Positions 36,846-45,409 of a stretch of DNA of 64,000 nt are shown here, in pieces. Both the position numbers and the translations under genes were made by a program. Below the pieces are notes generated by a model, which saw only the letters and a list, made by a program, of their open reading frames with translations, had not been told where the DNA came from and did not search any database. This DNA comes from Flavobacterium zepuense. Lineage in GTDB: Bacteria > Bacteroidota > Bacteroidia > Flavobacteriales > Flavobacteriaceae. The stretch lies in the NCBI RefSeq assembly GCF_007097145.1, contig NZ_VJVZ01000006.1, positions 213,303-277,302 on the forward strand, given 5' to 3'. The stretch's first letter is position 1, and each line of letters begins with the position of its first letter.

Positions 36846-38039
36846 ATGTCATTAACACCTTTTACAAGGCAGCAATTGCTTCCGCAGGAAGAAACCTTAG
36901 AAGTAGCCAGGCAGCGCAGCGAATTATTTATTGGCTTGCCTAAAGAAACTTCATATCAGGAAAGGCGCATTTGCCTTACTCCCGATGCTGTAAGTTCGCT
37001 TGTAGCACATGGCCACCGTGTACTTATGGAAAGCGGTGCTGGCCTTAACGCCAGCTACACTGATAAAGAATACAGCGATGCCGGTGCCGAAGTTACCCAC
37101 GATACCAAAAAGGTTTTTAGCTGCCCCGTATTGCTTAAGGTAGAGCCGCCAAGTGTAAAGGAAATTGAAATGATGAATCAGGGTACCCTGATAATATCGG
37201 CAATACAATTAAAAACTCAAAAGAAAGAGTATTTTGAAGCCATGCAGGCTAAGAAAATAACCGGACTGGCCTTTGAGTTCATTAAAGATGATGACAGCTC
37301 CTACCCTGCCGTAAAATCGCTCAGCGAAATTGCTGGTACAGCATCTATCCTTATTGCTGCCGAACTAATGATAAGCCAAAAGCTTGGTAAAGGATTACTT
37401 TTCGGAAACATTACAGGTGTGCCGCCTACAGAGGTTGTTATATTTGGCGCAGGCACTGCTGCCGAATTTGCCGCAAAAACTGCTATGGGCCTTGGTGCAA
37501 GCGTTAAGGTTTTTGACAATTCCATCAATAAATTACGCCGACTACAGAATAATCTTAACCAACGCATCTTTACATCTACAATACAGGAAAAGGCAGTTTT
37601 AAAAGCCCTTATGCGTTGCGATGTTGCCATAGGCGCCATGCGCGGTAAAGACCGCAGCCCTGTAATTGTAAGCGAAACAATGGTAGAGCGCATGAAAAAA
37701 GGCGCTGTAATTATTGATATTTCTATTGATACAGGTGGATGTTTTGAAACATCTGAAGTTACTACACACGAAAAACCGACATTTGTTAAGCACAATGTAA
37801 CCCATTATTGTGTACCAAATATCCCATCACGCTACAGTAAAACCGCATCGTTATCCATCAGTAATATAATTAGTCCGTTCCTGTTGCAAATGGCAGATGA
37901 TGGCGGTATAGAAAGTGCTATACGCTGCAACGTGGGTTTAAAACACGGTATTTATTTTTACCACGGCAGGCTTACCAACCGTAGTATAGGTGAATGGTTT
38001 AGTATTGATTATACTGATATCAACCTGATAGTGTTTTAA
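36846..38039 (+). CDS. ald: Alanine dehydrogenase
   Basis: This 397-residue enzyme converts alanine and pyruvate with NAD. Family signatures are IGLPKETSYQERRICLTP near residue 29, VLMESGAGLNASYTD, a glycine-rich NAD site VVIFGAGTAAEFAAKTAMG, and VIVSETMVERMKKGAVI leading to IDISIDTGGCFET. The N-terminal extension of about 25 residues is usual in Bacteroidota. It stands alone between tsaE and a DinB-like gene. Confidence 0.92.
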   Translation: MSLTPFTRQQLLPQEETLEVARQRSELFIGLPKETSYQERRICLTPDAVSSLVAHGHRVLMESGAGLNASYTDKEYSDAGAEVTHDTKKVFSCPVLLKVEPPSVKEIEMMNQGTLIISAIQLKTQKKEYFEAMQAKKITGLAFEFIKDDDSSYPAVKSLSEIAGTASILIAAELMISQKLGKGLLFGNITGVPPTEVVIFGAGTAAEFAAKTAMGLGASVKVFDNSINKLRRLQNNLNQRIFTSTIQEKAVLKALMRCDVAIGAMRGKDRSPVIVSETMVERMKKGAVIIDISIDTGGCFETSEVTTHEKPTFVKHNVTHYCVPNIPSRYSKTASLSISNIISPFLLQMADDGGIESAIRCNVGLKHGIYFYHGRLTNRSIGEWFSIDYTDINLIVF

Positions 38040-38078
38040 AATAGACTTTCTGATTATTAATGATTTAAAGTTAATAAT

Positions 38079-38552
38079 ATGAATATAAAAGAACTTATTG
38101 CACAGCACATTTTAGATGTTCATGAGGGTGACAACTGGACTGAAAGTAACATTAAAATTGCACTTGCAGATGTTACATTAGCAGAAGCAATAACAAAAAC
38201 ACCGGCAAGCCCAAATACTATTGCGATGTTGTTGCATCATTTAACCTATTGGAACAGGATTATGGTTGAACGAATTAGCGGGATCAAATCTATAATTCCT
38301 GAAACAAATGGGTTTGAAATTAATCCACTTGTAACAGAAGAGGATTGGCAACAGTTAAAAAACGATAATATGCTTTCGGCACACAAGTTAGCTTCTTCAA
38401 TACTAAATTTTGATGAAAGCAAATTACTTCAGCCCATACTCCCCGGCTATTCAAGTGCCTACAAAAACCTTCAAGGAAGTTCAGAACATATCCATTACCA
38501 CTTGGGGCAAATTATCATCCTTAAAAATCTTATAAGGTCCTCAAAAATATAA
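38079..38552 (+). CDS. DinB-family protein
   Basis: This 157-residue four-helix protein has the layout of DinB/YfiT-like metalloproteins: ELIAQHILDVHEGDNWTES, MLLHHLTYWNRIMVERISG and EHIHYHLGQIIILKNL. The three histidines expected for the metal site (in the first and last helices) are partly visible (H49/H50 of LLHHL and HIHYHLGQ). DinB relatives include thiol transferases, but substrate is unknown. It is probably monocistronic, as the flanks are A/T-rich and contain no other frame. Confidence 0.8.
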   Translation: MNIKELIAQHILDVHEGDNWTESNIKIALADVTLAEAITKTPASPNTIAMLLHHLTYWNRIMVERISGIKSIIPETNGFEINPLVTEEDWQQLKNDNMLSAHKLASSILNFDESKLLQPILPGYSSAYKNLQGSSEHIHYHLGQIIILKNLIRSSKI

Positions 38553-38710
38553 TTTTTACATAATAAACTTATTACTCTACTAAATCCATATTCTTACCAT
38601 ATTATTATAGTTCAGGGAATTAAATTACACTTCGTGAAAAATAAATTATAAAATTCCGTATTTTATTGCGATGTTTGTAATCAATAAAACAAATATAATA
38701 GTCCTCTTTT

Positions 38711-39538
38711 TTGGAAAGTGCAATACTAATACTCGCCGGATTTATTATAGGCACCTGCGGTACCCTTATAGGTGCAGGTGGGGGTTTTATATTAGTACCT
38801 CTATTATTAATTTTCTATCCGCAATTGGGTCCTGAACTTACTACAGCTATATCTATAGCTGTAGTTGCCTTAAATGCCATATCGGGCACCATCGCCTATG
38901 CACGATCAGGTCGGATAGATTATTCAGCAGGTTTGGTTTTTGCAGCGTATACCATACCCGGATCTATATTAGGTGTAATTACGGTAAAGTATATTCCAAA
39001 AGAGTTATTCAATATAGTTTTTGGTATTCTACTACTTACATTGGCGGTATATCTTTTCCTCAAAAATAAAAAAAACATTGGAGGCATGGTAATGCCTTCT
39101 CCTACTAATGGCCGCAGGCAACATGTTTTAATTGATAACGAGGGTATAACTTATCGCTATTGTTATAATAGTATATACGGTAATATCATAAGTGTTGTAG
39201 TAGGATATATTTCTCCACTGTTAGGCATTGGTGGTGGTATAATACATGTGCCCGCCATGGTAAACTGGTTAAAATTCCCGGTGCGTATTGCAACGGCTAC
39301 TTCGCACTTTATATTGGCTGTAATGGCTACGGTAAGCGTTATTACACATACCTTTCAGGGAACATACAAAAGCCCTGAAACGGTACATATGATATTATTT
39401 CTTGCTATAGGCGTTGTTCCCGGTGCCCAACTTGGCGCAATGCTTTCGCACAAAATAAAAAGCCACGTTATATTACAAGTATTGGCGGGCTGCCTTGTTA
39501 TTGTAGGCATCAGGATTTTGATGTGCAGCATTAAATAA
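38711..39538 (+). CDS. TauE/SafE-family membrane permease
   Basis: This 275-residue membrane protein has eight hydrophobic segments in two similar halves, each with a glycine-rich motif (GTCGTLIGAGGGFILVP and LLGIGGGIIHVPAMV). The family exports sulfite, sulfoacetate or other organic anions, and the substrate is not defined. The start is TTG at 38711: an in-frame TAG at 38699 leaves only three codons before it, and no ATG is available. Confidence 0.87.
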   Translation: MESAILILAGFIIGTCGTLIGAGGGFILVPLLLIFYPQLGPELTTAISIAVVALNAISGTIAYARSGRIDYSAGLVFAAYTIPGSILGVITVKYIPKELFNIVFGILLLTLAVYLFLKNKKNIGGMVMPSPTNGRRQHVLIDNEGITYRYCYNSIYGNIISVVVGYISPLLGIGGGIIHVPAMVNWLKFPVRIATATSHFILAVMATVSVITHTFQGTYKSPETVHMILFLAIGVVPGAQLGAMLSHKIKSHVILQVLAGCLVIVGIRILMCSIK

Positions 39539-39624
39539 TAGTCAATCCTTGTTCTTAATTATTACGTCTGTAAGCAGCTTTACAACCGTCTTAATTGCTT
39601 ACTTTTGCAGAAATTTTTAAATCA

Positions 39625-40002
39625 ATGAAGCTTAAATTTCGATTAGCATATTATCTGTTTGGCCTTACCCTTGGCGGCATGCTTGTAGTTTTTATATTTA
39701 ATAAACGTGGACAGGATTTTTGCTACCTGCCAAACTGCAGGGCTTTAAAAAACATCAGGGAGAAAGGTATTATTATAAAAGAAGCCGGGAAACAGCAGCT
39801 TTCAGCCACAGGAGTTACCCAAAATGATATTATGAGGTCGCTTGAATACGGCGACATAGATTTTTCTAAAAGTAATGTGCCACATGCGGGCGGCGGTAAG
39901 CTTTATGTGATTGAAGGCAGGACAGCTGAAAATGAACCTATTATATTTGAAGTTGTAAATTATAGTGACAGAGCCGAACTTTTGAATGTAAAAAAAAAAT
40001 AA
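39625..40002 (+). CDS. DUF4258 protein with N-terminal anchor
   Basis: This 125-residue protein starts MKLKFRLAYYLFGLTLGG, giving a single membrane anchor at about residues 6-25, followed by a globular part (KAAGKQQLSATGVTQNDIMR-like, IDFSKSNVPHAGGGKLYVIE). It is consistent with DUF4258, a small family of unknown function. A longer in-frame start at 39595 is rejected because a TACTTTTG -7 box at 39600-39607 falls inside it. The promoter of the tRNA-Val gene follows. Confidence 0.75.
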   Translation: MKLKFRLAYYLFGLTLGGMLVVFIFNKRGQDFCYLPNCRALKNIREKGIIIKEAGKQQLSATGVTQNDIMRSLEYGDIDFSKSNVPHAGGGKLYVIEGRTAENEPIIFEVVNYSDRAELLNVKKK

Positions 40003-40018
40003 TTTTTAGGTAAAATCC

Positions 40019-40048
40019 TTGTAAATATAAATACTACGTGTATCTTTG
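40019..40048 (+). promoter_or_regulatory. Promoter of tRNA-Val
   Basis: TTG at 40019-40021 and TATCTTTG at 40041-40048 are separated by 19 bp, a close match to the Bacteroidota consensus. Transcription would begin about 40 bp before the mature tRNA. Confidence 0.75.
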
Positions 40049-40093
40049 CACTCGCAATACGGAACAAGTTACCTGTTAAGAATTGCAAGATTG

Positions 40094-40171
40094 GGGCGAT
40101 TAGCTCAGCTGGTTCAGAGCACCTCGTTTACACCGAGGGGGTCGGGGGTTCGAACCCCTCATCGCCCACCA
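40094..40171 (+). tRNA. tRNA-Val(UAC) with encoded CCA
   Basis: The cloverleaf is complete. Acceptor GGGCGAT (40094-40100) pairs with ATCGCCC (40161-40167). The D arm is GCTC/GAGC. The anticodon stem CCTCG/CGAGG holds loop TTTACAC with anticodon TAC. The T arm GGGGG-TTCGAAC-CCCC is intact. The CCA end is encoded (40169-40171). The gene lies directly before an integrase, the classical position of an integrated element. A promoter is at 40019 and a terminator at 40213. Confidence 0.97.
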
Positions 40172-40212
40172 CAATTCAGCTTTATATCATTATAAAGTAC
40201 ATTAAAACAATG

Positions 40213-40246
40213 AAAACCTGCAAGTTACGGCTTTGCAGGTTTTTTA
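40213..40246 (+). terminator. Terminator downstream of tRNA-Val
   Basis: The perfect 11-bp stem AAAACCTGCAA / TTGCAGGTTTT is followed by a T run, 42 bp past the tRNA. Confidence 0.88.
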
Positions 40247-40290
40247 TTTTTACCCCTGCACCATCAAAATTTTCAAAAATACACAAAGTT

Positions 40291-40339
40291 TTTGTGGCAA
40301 ATCTGTGGCAATTTCAAATTGCAAAAAAAATTGCCACAA
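40291..40339. repeat. TGTGGCAA words between tRNA and integrase
   Basis: Two direct copies (TTGTGGCAAAT at 40292-40302 and CTGTGGCAATT at 40303-40313) and one inverted copy (AATTGCCACAA at 40329-40339) cluster in under 50 bp, about 100 bp before the integrase. They could be integrase arm-type or regulatory binding sites. A related GTGGCGACAA word occurs in the palindrome after the integrase. Confidence 0.5.
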
Positions 40340-40442
40340 AATATGCTTTAAGTTTTTGATTATCAACATGTAAAGCTGCTTAACGACTTGATTTGAAAGC
40401 ACTATAATTCGACCTTTATTAATTTTTTAAAACGTTGAATTT

Positions 40443-41795
40443 ATGTTAGAGAACAGTTTCGGAATCACCTTCTTTTTGAAGAGCTCCACAAGTAAGACAA
40501 ATGTGAGGTATGTTTACCTTAGAATCACAGTAGATGGGATACCTAAAGAGACATCTACCAAACGCAAATGGGTAACCGACCGCTGGGATCAAAAAACAGA
40601 GCGGGCTACGGGCGGGAAAGAGGATGCAAAAATTTTAAATTTCTTCCTCGATGCAATGCACATGAAGATCCAACAGCACAAAAGCGAGTTAATGCTTGCA
40701 GGCCAAATACTCACGACCCAAAAGCTGATGGATTTTGTAATGGGTAAGAATGTTTCTAAGGCAACAATCGTTCAGGAGTTCCAAAAGCACAATGATGAAT
40801 TATTGGCTTTAGTTGAAAAGGGCGAATACGCCATAGGTACGCATGTGCGTTTTGAAATTGCCAAAAAGCACCTTAAGGAATATCTGCGTTACAAGTATAA
40901 AGTGGAAGACATGGATTTCCGGGAACTCAATTTTGAGTTCGTAAAGGATTATGAGTTTTACCTGAAGACGGTTAAGAATATCAGCCATAACACAGCCGTG
41001 AAGTACATTACCAATTTCAAGAAGATTGTATTGCTTGCCATTGACAAGGAGATTATAGCAACTGATCCCTTCAAACGATTTAAGGCGAAGAAAATTAAAA
41101 TTCATAAAAAGCCGCTTAGTTCCTATGAACTTGCACAATTGGAAAATCATACTTTTTCTACCCCACGCCTTACCACGGTACGGGATATTTTTGTGTTCCA
41201 GTGCTATACGGGGTTAGCATACATCGATGCCTTTAACCTTAAGAAATCGGATATAAAGTCGGGTATAGATGGTGAAATGTGGATTATTACCGAAAGGCAA
41301 AAAACCGGTAGTAATATCAACGTACCACTTTTGCCGAAAGCTAAAGCCGTCATGGAACGCTACAAAGACCACCCGCTTTGCTTACAAAGAAATTCTGTGC
41401 TGCCGGTAACCTCCAACCAAAAGATGAATGCCTATCTGAAAGAAATAGCTGACCTCTGCGGCATAGAAAGCATTCTGAACACCCACAAGGCCAGAAGAAC
41501 CTTTGGAAGCACTGTAACACTTAATAACGATGTGCCAATCCATGTAGTAAAAGAGTTGCTGGGGCATCAATCGGTAAAACAAACTGAAGAGTATGCTATA
41601 ACGGAACAGCAATCTGTTGCAAGGGAAATGAAGCAATTGCAGCAAAGATTGCATCATAAAGCTGAATTGCCGGATGTTCCATTGCCACCGGATATTTTAA
41701 GGATGCAGGAAGAGCTTGTTTCTCTAAGGAAACAATTGAAAATAGTGAATGAGGATAAACCGGAAATTATAAGCGTTCTGCGTATTTGTAAATAA
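40443..41795 (+). CDS. Tyrosine recombinase (integrase)
   Basis: This 450-residue protein has an N-terminal Arm-type DNA-binding segment, a SAM-like core-binding domain (about residues 110-210) and a C-terminal catalytic domain. The box II motif is HKARRTFGS at about 346, and LGHQSVKQTEEYA supplies the late His and the catalytic Tyr at about 383. The usual box I Arg is absent: the motif reads CYTGLAYIDAF, with Ala at about 257. Bacteroidota CTnDOT-type integrases also lack this Arg. It should catalyse integration at the adjacent tRNA-Val. Confidence 0.92.
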   Translation: MLENSFGITFFLKSSTSKTNVRYVYLRITVDGIPKETSTKRKWVTDRWDQKTERATGGKEDAKILNFFLDAMHMKIQQHKSELMLAGQILTTQKLMDFVMGKNVSKATIVQEFQKHNDELLALVEKGEYAIGTHVRFEIAKKHLKEYLRYKYKVEDMDFRELNFEFVKDYEFYLKTVKNISHNTAVKYITNFKKIVLLAIDKEIIATDPFKRFKAKKIKIHKKPLSSYELAQLENHTFSTPRLTTVRDIFVFQCYTGLAYIDAFNLKKSDIKSGIDGEMWIITERQKTGSNINVPLLPKAKAVMERYKDHPLCLQRNSVLPVTSNQKMNAYLKEIADLCGIESILNTHKARRTFGSTVTLNNDVPIHVVKELLGHQSVKQTEEYAITEQQSVAREMKQLQQRLHHKAELPDVPLPPDILRMQEELVSLRKQLKIVNEDKPEIISVLRICK

Positions 41796-41810
41796 AGTTT
41801 CTATGTCAGT

Positions 41811-41847
41811 TTTATAATTGTCGCCACAGTGTGGCGACAATTATAAA
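41811..41847. repeat. Perfect 37-bp palindrome after integrase
   Basis: Two 18-bp arms (TTTATAATTGTCGCCACA and its exact complement) flank a single G. It starts 15 bp after the integrase stop. It lacks the T tract of an ordinary terminator, and may be a protein-binding site or hairpin. Confidence 0.75.
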
Positions 41848-41869
41848 TACCATTAAATCAACAGTAAAA

Positions 41870-41892
41870 TTGTCTCATCAGCGATGAGACAA
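41870..41892. repeat. Perfect inverted repeat upstream of higB
   Basis: TTGTCTCATC and GATGAGACAA form 10-bp arms around AGC. An imperfect palindrome (TGTAACCAA / TTGGTAACA) follows at about 41931-41949, just before higB. Either could be an antitoxin operator. Confidence 0.5.
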
Positions 41893-41963
41893 CTTCCGTG
41901 TGAAATCTTTAAAATAAAAACAAATAACAATGTAACCAAATTGGTAACATTTAATATATTTGC

Positions 41964-42281
41964 ATGAGGATAATCGCTGTAAAAACAATAAGGGAATACT
42001 GGGAGCAATTTCCGGATTCGGAGAGGCCGCTGCAATACTGGTATAAAGATGTGACCGCTGCTGAGTGGAATAGCCCGAACGACTTAAAAGTTCAATTTGG
42101 GAATGCGTCGATATTAACTAACAAACGGGTCGTTTTTAATATACATGGCAATACCTACCGCCTAATTGTAGATATTGAATACCGTTTGAAGATAGTATTT
42201 ATACTCTGGTTAGGGACACATAAAGAGTACGATAAGTTCAACGCAAAAGAGATTAGCTATGTTAAGACTGATAAAAAATGA
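41964..42281 (+). CDS. higB: HigB-family mRNA interferase toxin
   Basis: This 105-residue basic protein (MRIIAVKTIREYWEQFPDSE) has the compact RelE/HigB fold pattern, including RVVFNIHGNTYRLIVDIEY and IVFILWLGTHKEYDKF, where the GTHKEYD motif is diagnostic of this HigB group. The toxin cleaves mRNA at the ribosome. The start is fixed by homology-like N-terminus and no alternative ATG. It overlaps the antitoxin gene by 23 bp, toxin first, as is typical of higBA. Confidence 0.88.
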   Translation: MRIIAVKTIREYWEQFPDSERPLQYWYKDVTAAEWNSPNDLKVQFGNASILTNKRVVFNIHGNTYRLIVDIEYRLKIVFILWLGTHKEYDKFNAKEISYVKTDKK

Positions 42282-42618
42282 TTCACAACACGAAGATACC
42301 CTTGCCCGTATCTACGAATTAATGCAACTTGATTTGCAACCAGACACAGAAGAATCCGATGAACTGGAAATCCGTTCGATGCTGGTTAAAAAATATGAGG
42401 ATGAATATTATCCCATTCCTGAACCCAGCCCTATTGAAGCAGTAAAATACAGGATGGAGCAAATGAATTTAACCGATGCTGAACTTTCTGAAATACTTGG
42501 TGCGCGTTCACGCAAATCTGAAATCCTGTCGGGAAAAAGAAAACTTAGCCTCTCAATGATACGTGCTTTAAAGGAAAAACTCAACATCTCGGCAGACATT
42601 TTAATTCAATTATATTGA
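42259..42618 (+). CDS. higA: HigA-family antitoxin
   Basis: This 119-residue protein has a central helix-turn-helix of XRE type (NLTDAELSEILGARSRKSEI then LSGKRKLSLSMIRALKEK). The N-terminal part (about 1-55) is acidic and probably neutralises the toxin. As in related pairs it should also repress its own operon. It overlaps higB by 23 bp. A bidirectional terminator follows. Confidence 0.88.
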   Translation: MLRLIKNDSQHEDTLARIYELMQLDLQPDTEESDELEIRSMLVKKYEDEYYPIPEPSPIEAVKYRMEQMNLTDAELSEILGARSRKSEILSGKRKLSLSMIRALKEKLNISADILIQLY

Positions 42619-42631
42619 TATAAATACAGGC

Positions 42632-42665
42632 AAAAGCGGAATATGTAGTAACGTATTCCGCTTTT
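42632..42665. terminator. Bidirectional terminator
   Basis: The perfect 12-bp stem AAAAGCGGAATA / TATTCCGCTTTT separates convergent higA and the carboxymuconolactone decarboxylase-like gene. Confidence 0.88.
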
Positions 42666-42688
42666 CTAATTATTGCTTAAATAATAAT

Positions 42689-43786
42689 CTATTCCAACTT
42701 CCTAAATATTTCCATCATCGCATCGTTATCTAAAGCAGCCATATCAATTAACTTCAAAGATTTGACCATTTTTAAGGTTGCAGCTTTATAGTGTTGAAAA
42801 TGGGGTGTTTGCAAATGCGATTGGTAGGCAGCGTTATTGGCATATATCTCAACGATCCTTATTTGGGTTGGGCTTTCCTTTTGGAACATCGGGAAAATAG
42901 CAAGCACACCCGGCTCGATGCTTACCGATGCTGCCGCTTCCTCTTTTAGGATGGTTTTATACTCTTCCAAATGTTCGGGCAGGATCTCAATTTCAGAAAT
43001 ACGCACCATCATATCGGCTTGTACCACCGGATGCTCAGGTTTTGCCAAAGCTTTTCTTACGGTATTGGCCTGCGTTAAGTTTATGTGCTTCTCTATAAGG
43101 CTTGCTACTTCAAGCAATTGCGCTTCTGTCAATCCGGTATTCATTCCCATCTTGATATGCGATTGCAATTGCCCCTCAACGCCAGTCATGGCAGCCAGCG
43201 CAGAAATAGTTACCAATTCCCGTTTCTGGTAGGTCAGTACCGTGCTTTCAAAGATATCGGCAAAAAGGTGCTCTTTTAAAAAGGCATCGATACGTGGGGC
43301 AAATTCGCCAAAGCCCGGTGCAGGCTTTGCTTGGGGAGTCTTCGTTAAAGCTTCCAAAACTTTCCTTCCGCGCTCATACTTACCATTTGCTGAGCTTTCC
43401 ATTATTTCTTTACCAACAGTATCTTTGATTCCTGCTGCTTTTCGTTCGTCTAACACAGTTTTAAATGTGCCCAGTGCATTGAGGCTTCGCGGAAAACCGC
43501 AGTATGCATACAACTGTACCAAAGCCTCTTTGATTTCGTTAACGGTTAGTTTTGCGTCCAGCGCCGCAGTTAGCTGGATTTTTAGTTGTTCCTGATCTCC
43601 GGTAGCTGTAAGGGCAGCTATGGTTACGAGGCTTTGCTGTTGCGGGTTAATTTCCGTTAGGGGTGTTTTATTTTGTGCTGTCATAGCATTGGTAATTAGG
43701 GTAAATACTAACAACACAACATAGTGAAGTGCTTGTTTGTTTACTTTTCTGAAATTATTTTTTATTGACTTCATTGTATTCTTCAT
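42689..43786 (-). CDS. Secreted carboxymuconolactone decarboxylase-like protein with ABM domain
   Basis: This 365-residue protein has a signal peptide (cleavage near NAMTAQN), two carboxymuconolactone decarboxylase (CMD)-like segments (LVTIAALTATGDQEQLKIQL and LVTISALAAMTGVEGQLQSH) and a C-terminal antibiotic-biosynthesis-monooxygenase domain (MMVRISEIEILPEHLEEYK). CMD proteins include gamma-carboxymuconolactone decarboxylases and AhpD-like peroxidases, but a CxxC is not apparent here. It overlaps the upstream cupin gene by 32 bp, with a second in-frame start at 43774. Confidence 0.85.
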   Translation of the reverse strand: MKNTMKSIKNNFRKVNKQALHYVVLLVFTLITNAMTAQNKTPLTEINPQQQSLVTIAALTATGDQEQLKIQLTAALDAKLTVNEIKEALVQLYAYCGFPRSLNALGTFKTVLDERKAAGIKDTVGKEIMESSANGKYERGRKVLEALTKTPQAKPAPGFGEFAPRIDAFLKEHLFADIFESTVLTYQKRELVTISALAAMTGVEGQLQSHIKMGMNTGLTEAQLLEVASLIEKHINLTQANTVRKALAKPEHPVVQADMMVRISEIEILPEHLEEYKTILKEEAAASVSIEPGVLAIFPMFQKESPTQIRIVEIYANNAAYQSHLQTPHFQHYKAATLKMVKSLKLIDMAALDNDAMMEIFRKLE

Positions 43787-44261
43787 CAGTTACCGGTTTT
43801 AGCCATACAACATTCTCTTCTCCTTTAAAGTTGGTAATGGCAATGTGCACCATTTTGCTTTGGGCAGCGGCACCGTGCCAGTGCTCTACACTTTCAGGGA
43901 TGTTTACTACGTCACCTTTTTTAATGGCCTGTGCAGGCTTACCCTTTTCCTGATACCAGCCTTCGCCTTCAGTCACAATCAGTACCTGTCCTTTAGGGTG
44001 CGTGTGCCAGTTAGTCCGTGCACCGGCTTCGAAAGTTACGTTACCCATTGCAAATTCGTTGTTTTTATCGCGCGCTAACAGGGGCGACAGGTAAGCCTGT
44101 CCTGTAAAATAGCCGTTAGTCAATAGTTCGCCTTTAGGAAAAATGGCCGTGTTATTTTGTTCTGACATTTTGTTTTCGTTTTTAGGGTTTTGGCAGCCGA
44201 CCGTAAGGGTTGCCGTAATAATTAGTAATGCTGTAGTAATTTTTAAAGTGGTAATTTTCAT
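43755..44261 (-). CDS. Cupin lipoprotein
   Basis: This 168-residue protein starts at ATG 44261 (MKITTLKITTALLIITATLT). A longer in-frame opening at 44513 runs across the divergent promoter region and is rejected. A lipobox leads to Cys23 (TVGC). The mature part is a single cupin barrel with metal-binding WHTHPKGQVLIVTEGEG and the second motif IPESVEHWHGA. It overlaps the CMD-like gene by 32 bp, so the two are probably translated together. It is divergent from an AraC gene, which may control it. Confidence 0.87.
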   Translation of the reverse strand: MKITTLKITTALLIITATLTVGCQNPKNENKMSEQNNTAIFPKGELLTNGYFTGQAYLSPLLARDKNNEFAMGNVTFEAGARTNWHTHPKGQVLIVTEGEGWYQEKGKPAQAIKKGDVVNIPESVEHWHGAAAQSKMVHIAITNFKGEENVVWLKPVTDEEYNEVNKK

Positions 44262-44444
44262 AAAGATAGTATATAATGGCATAGGCCTCAATGCAGATAG
44301 GATCTGGCAATTACAAATTTCGGTATTATACAAAGGATACCCCTTACCCATATTACGGTACTTTTTACCACTTTTACTGATATTGCCCTGCCGGGGTAGC
44401 AGCGAGCCATAACTTCTGTAAATTTGTATGATACTGATACACAA

Positions 44445-45341
44445 ATGGAAGAGGTAAAGAGAATAGATACGGTAAAAAAATACAACAACCTTATTGGTGT
44501 AGATACCCTGCACCCGTTAGTGAGCGTTATTAATTTTGATGATATACAGCCTTTAGAGCACTACAAAATGCTGGTTGATGTTTATGCAGTATTCCTTAAG
44601 GATATCCGTTGCGGCGATATGAAATACGGCTGCCATAATTACGATTATGATGATGGCACACTGGTATTTATAGCACCCGGGCAGGTCTACGGCGTAGACA
44701 GTAGGGGCGTTACCACAAAACCATCAGGATATGCGCTGGTATTTCATCCAGACCTGATAATGGGTACACAGCTTGCCCGCACCATTAAAGACTACTCATT
44801 CTTCTCGTATGAAGTAAATGAAGCCCTACACCTGTCTAAAAAAGAAAGGGCTACCATTGTAGACTGCCTGAAAAAAATCGAATCTGAAATCGAACAGAAT
44901 ATTGACCAGCACAGTAGGACCCTCATCGTTTCAAACATTGAGCTGTTCTTAAATTACTGCAAGCGATTTTACGACCGCCAGTTTATAACCCGCATCAATA
45001 TAAATAAGGACATTTTAACGCGGTTTGAAAATTTACTGGCTGACTATTTTAAATCGGGTAAAGCACAATCGTTGGGCGTGCCCGGTGTCGCCTACTGTGC
45101 AGAACAATTATACCTTTCCGCCAACTACTTCGGCGACCTTATTAAAAAAGAGACCGGAAGTACAGCGCTGGATTATATCCAGACCAAGCTGATAGACGAA
45201 GCTAAATCAAATATCAGTAAACCGGAGAAATCAATTAATGAAATAGCACTGCAACTGGGATTTAGGTACCAGCAGCATTTTACAAGGCTTTTTAAGCAAA
45301 AAACAGGCATGACCCCTAATGAATTCAGGAGCCTGAATTAA
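44445..45341 (+). CDS. AraC-family transcription regulator
   Basis: This 298-residue protein has an N-terminal cupin-like sensing domain and two C-terminal helix-turn-helix motifs (YCAEQLYLSANYFGDLIKK; INEIALQLGFRYQQHFTRLF), ending GMTPNEFRSLN. The start at ATG 44445 is supported by a TAAATTTG -7 box at 44419-44426, which lies inside a longer in-frame opening. It is divergent from the cupin and CMD-like pair, a common arrangement for a regulator and its targets. The effector is unknown. Confidence 0.9.
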   Translation: MEEVKRIDTVKKYNNLIGVDTLHPLVSVINFDDIQPLEHYKMLVDVYAVFLKDIRCGDMKYGCHNYDYDDGTLVFIAPGQVYGVDSRGVTTKPSGYALVFHPDLIMGTQLARTIKDYSFFSYEVNEALHLSKKERATIVDCLKKIESEIEQNIDQHSRTLIVSNIELFLNYCKRFYDRQFITRININKDILTRFENLLADYFKSGKAQSLGVPGVAYCAEQLYLSANYFGDLIKKETGSTALDYIQTKLIDEAKSNISKPEKSINEIALQLGFRYQQHFTRLFKQKTGMTPNEFRSLN

Positions 45342-45386
45342 AATCCGGTTGAGGTCATTAACGGCTCATGCATTACATTAAAATTA

Positions 45387-45400
45387 TTTGAAATTCTTAA
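45387..45400 (+). promoter_or_regulatory. Shared 14-bp motif, copy 1
   Basis: TTTGAAATTCTTAA lies 9 bp before the second AraC gene. An identical copy occurs at 46325 upstream of the alcohol dehydrogenase gene. It is a candidate AraC-type operator. Confidence 0.5.
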
Positions 45401-45409
45401 CAGGTACTT

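Noticed and set aside
41955..41962. TATATTTG as the higB promoter
   Set aside because: It ends one base before the ATG, and no -33 element is at the correct distance; transcription would start within the coding region.
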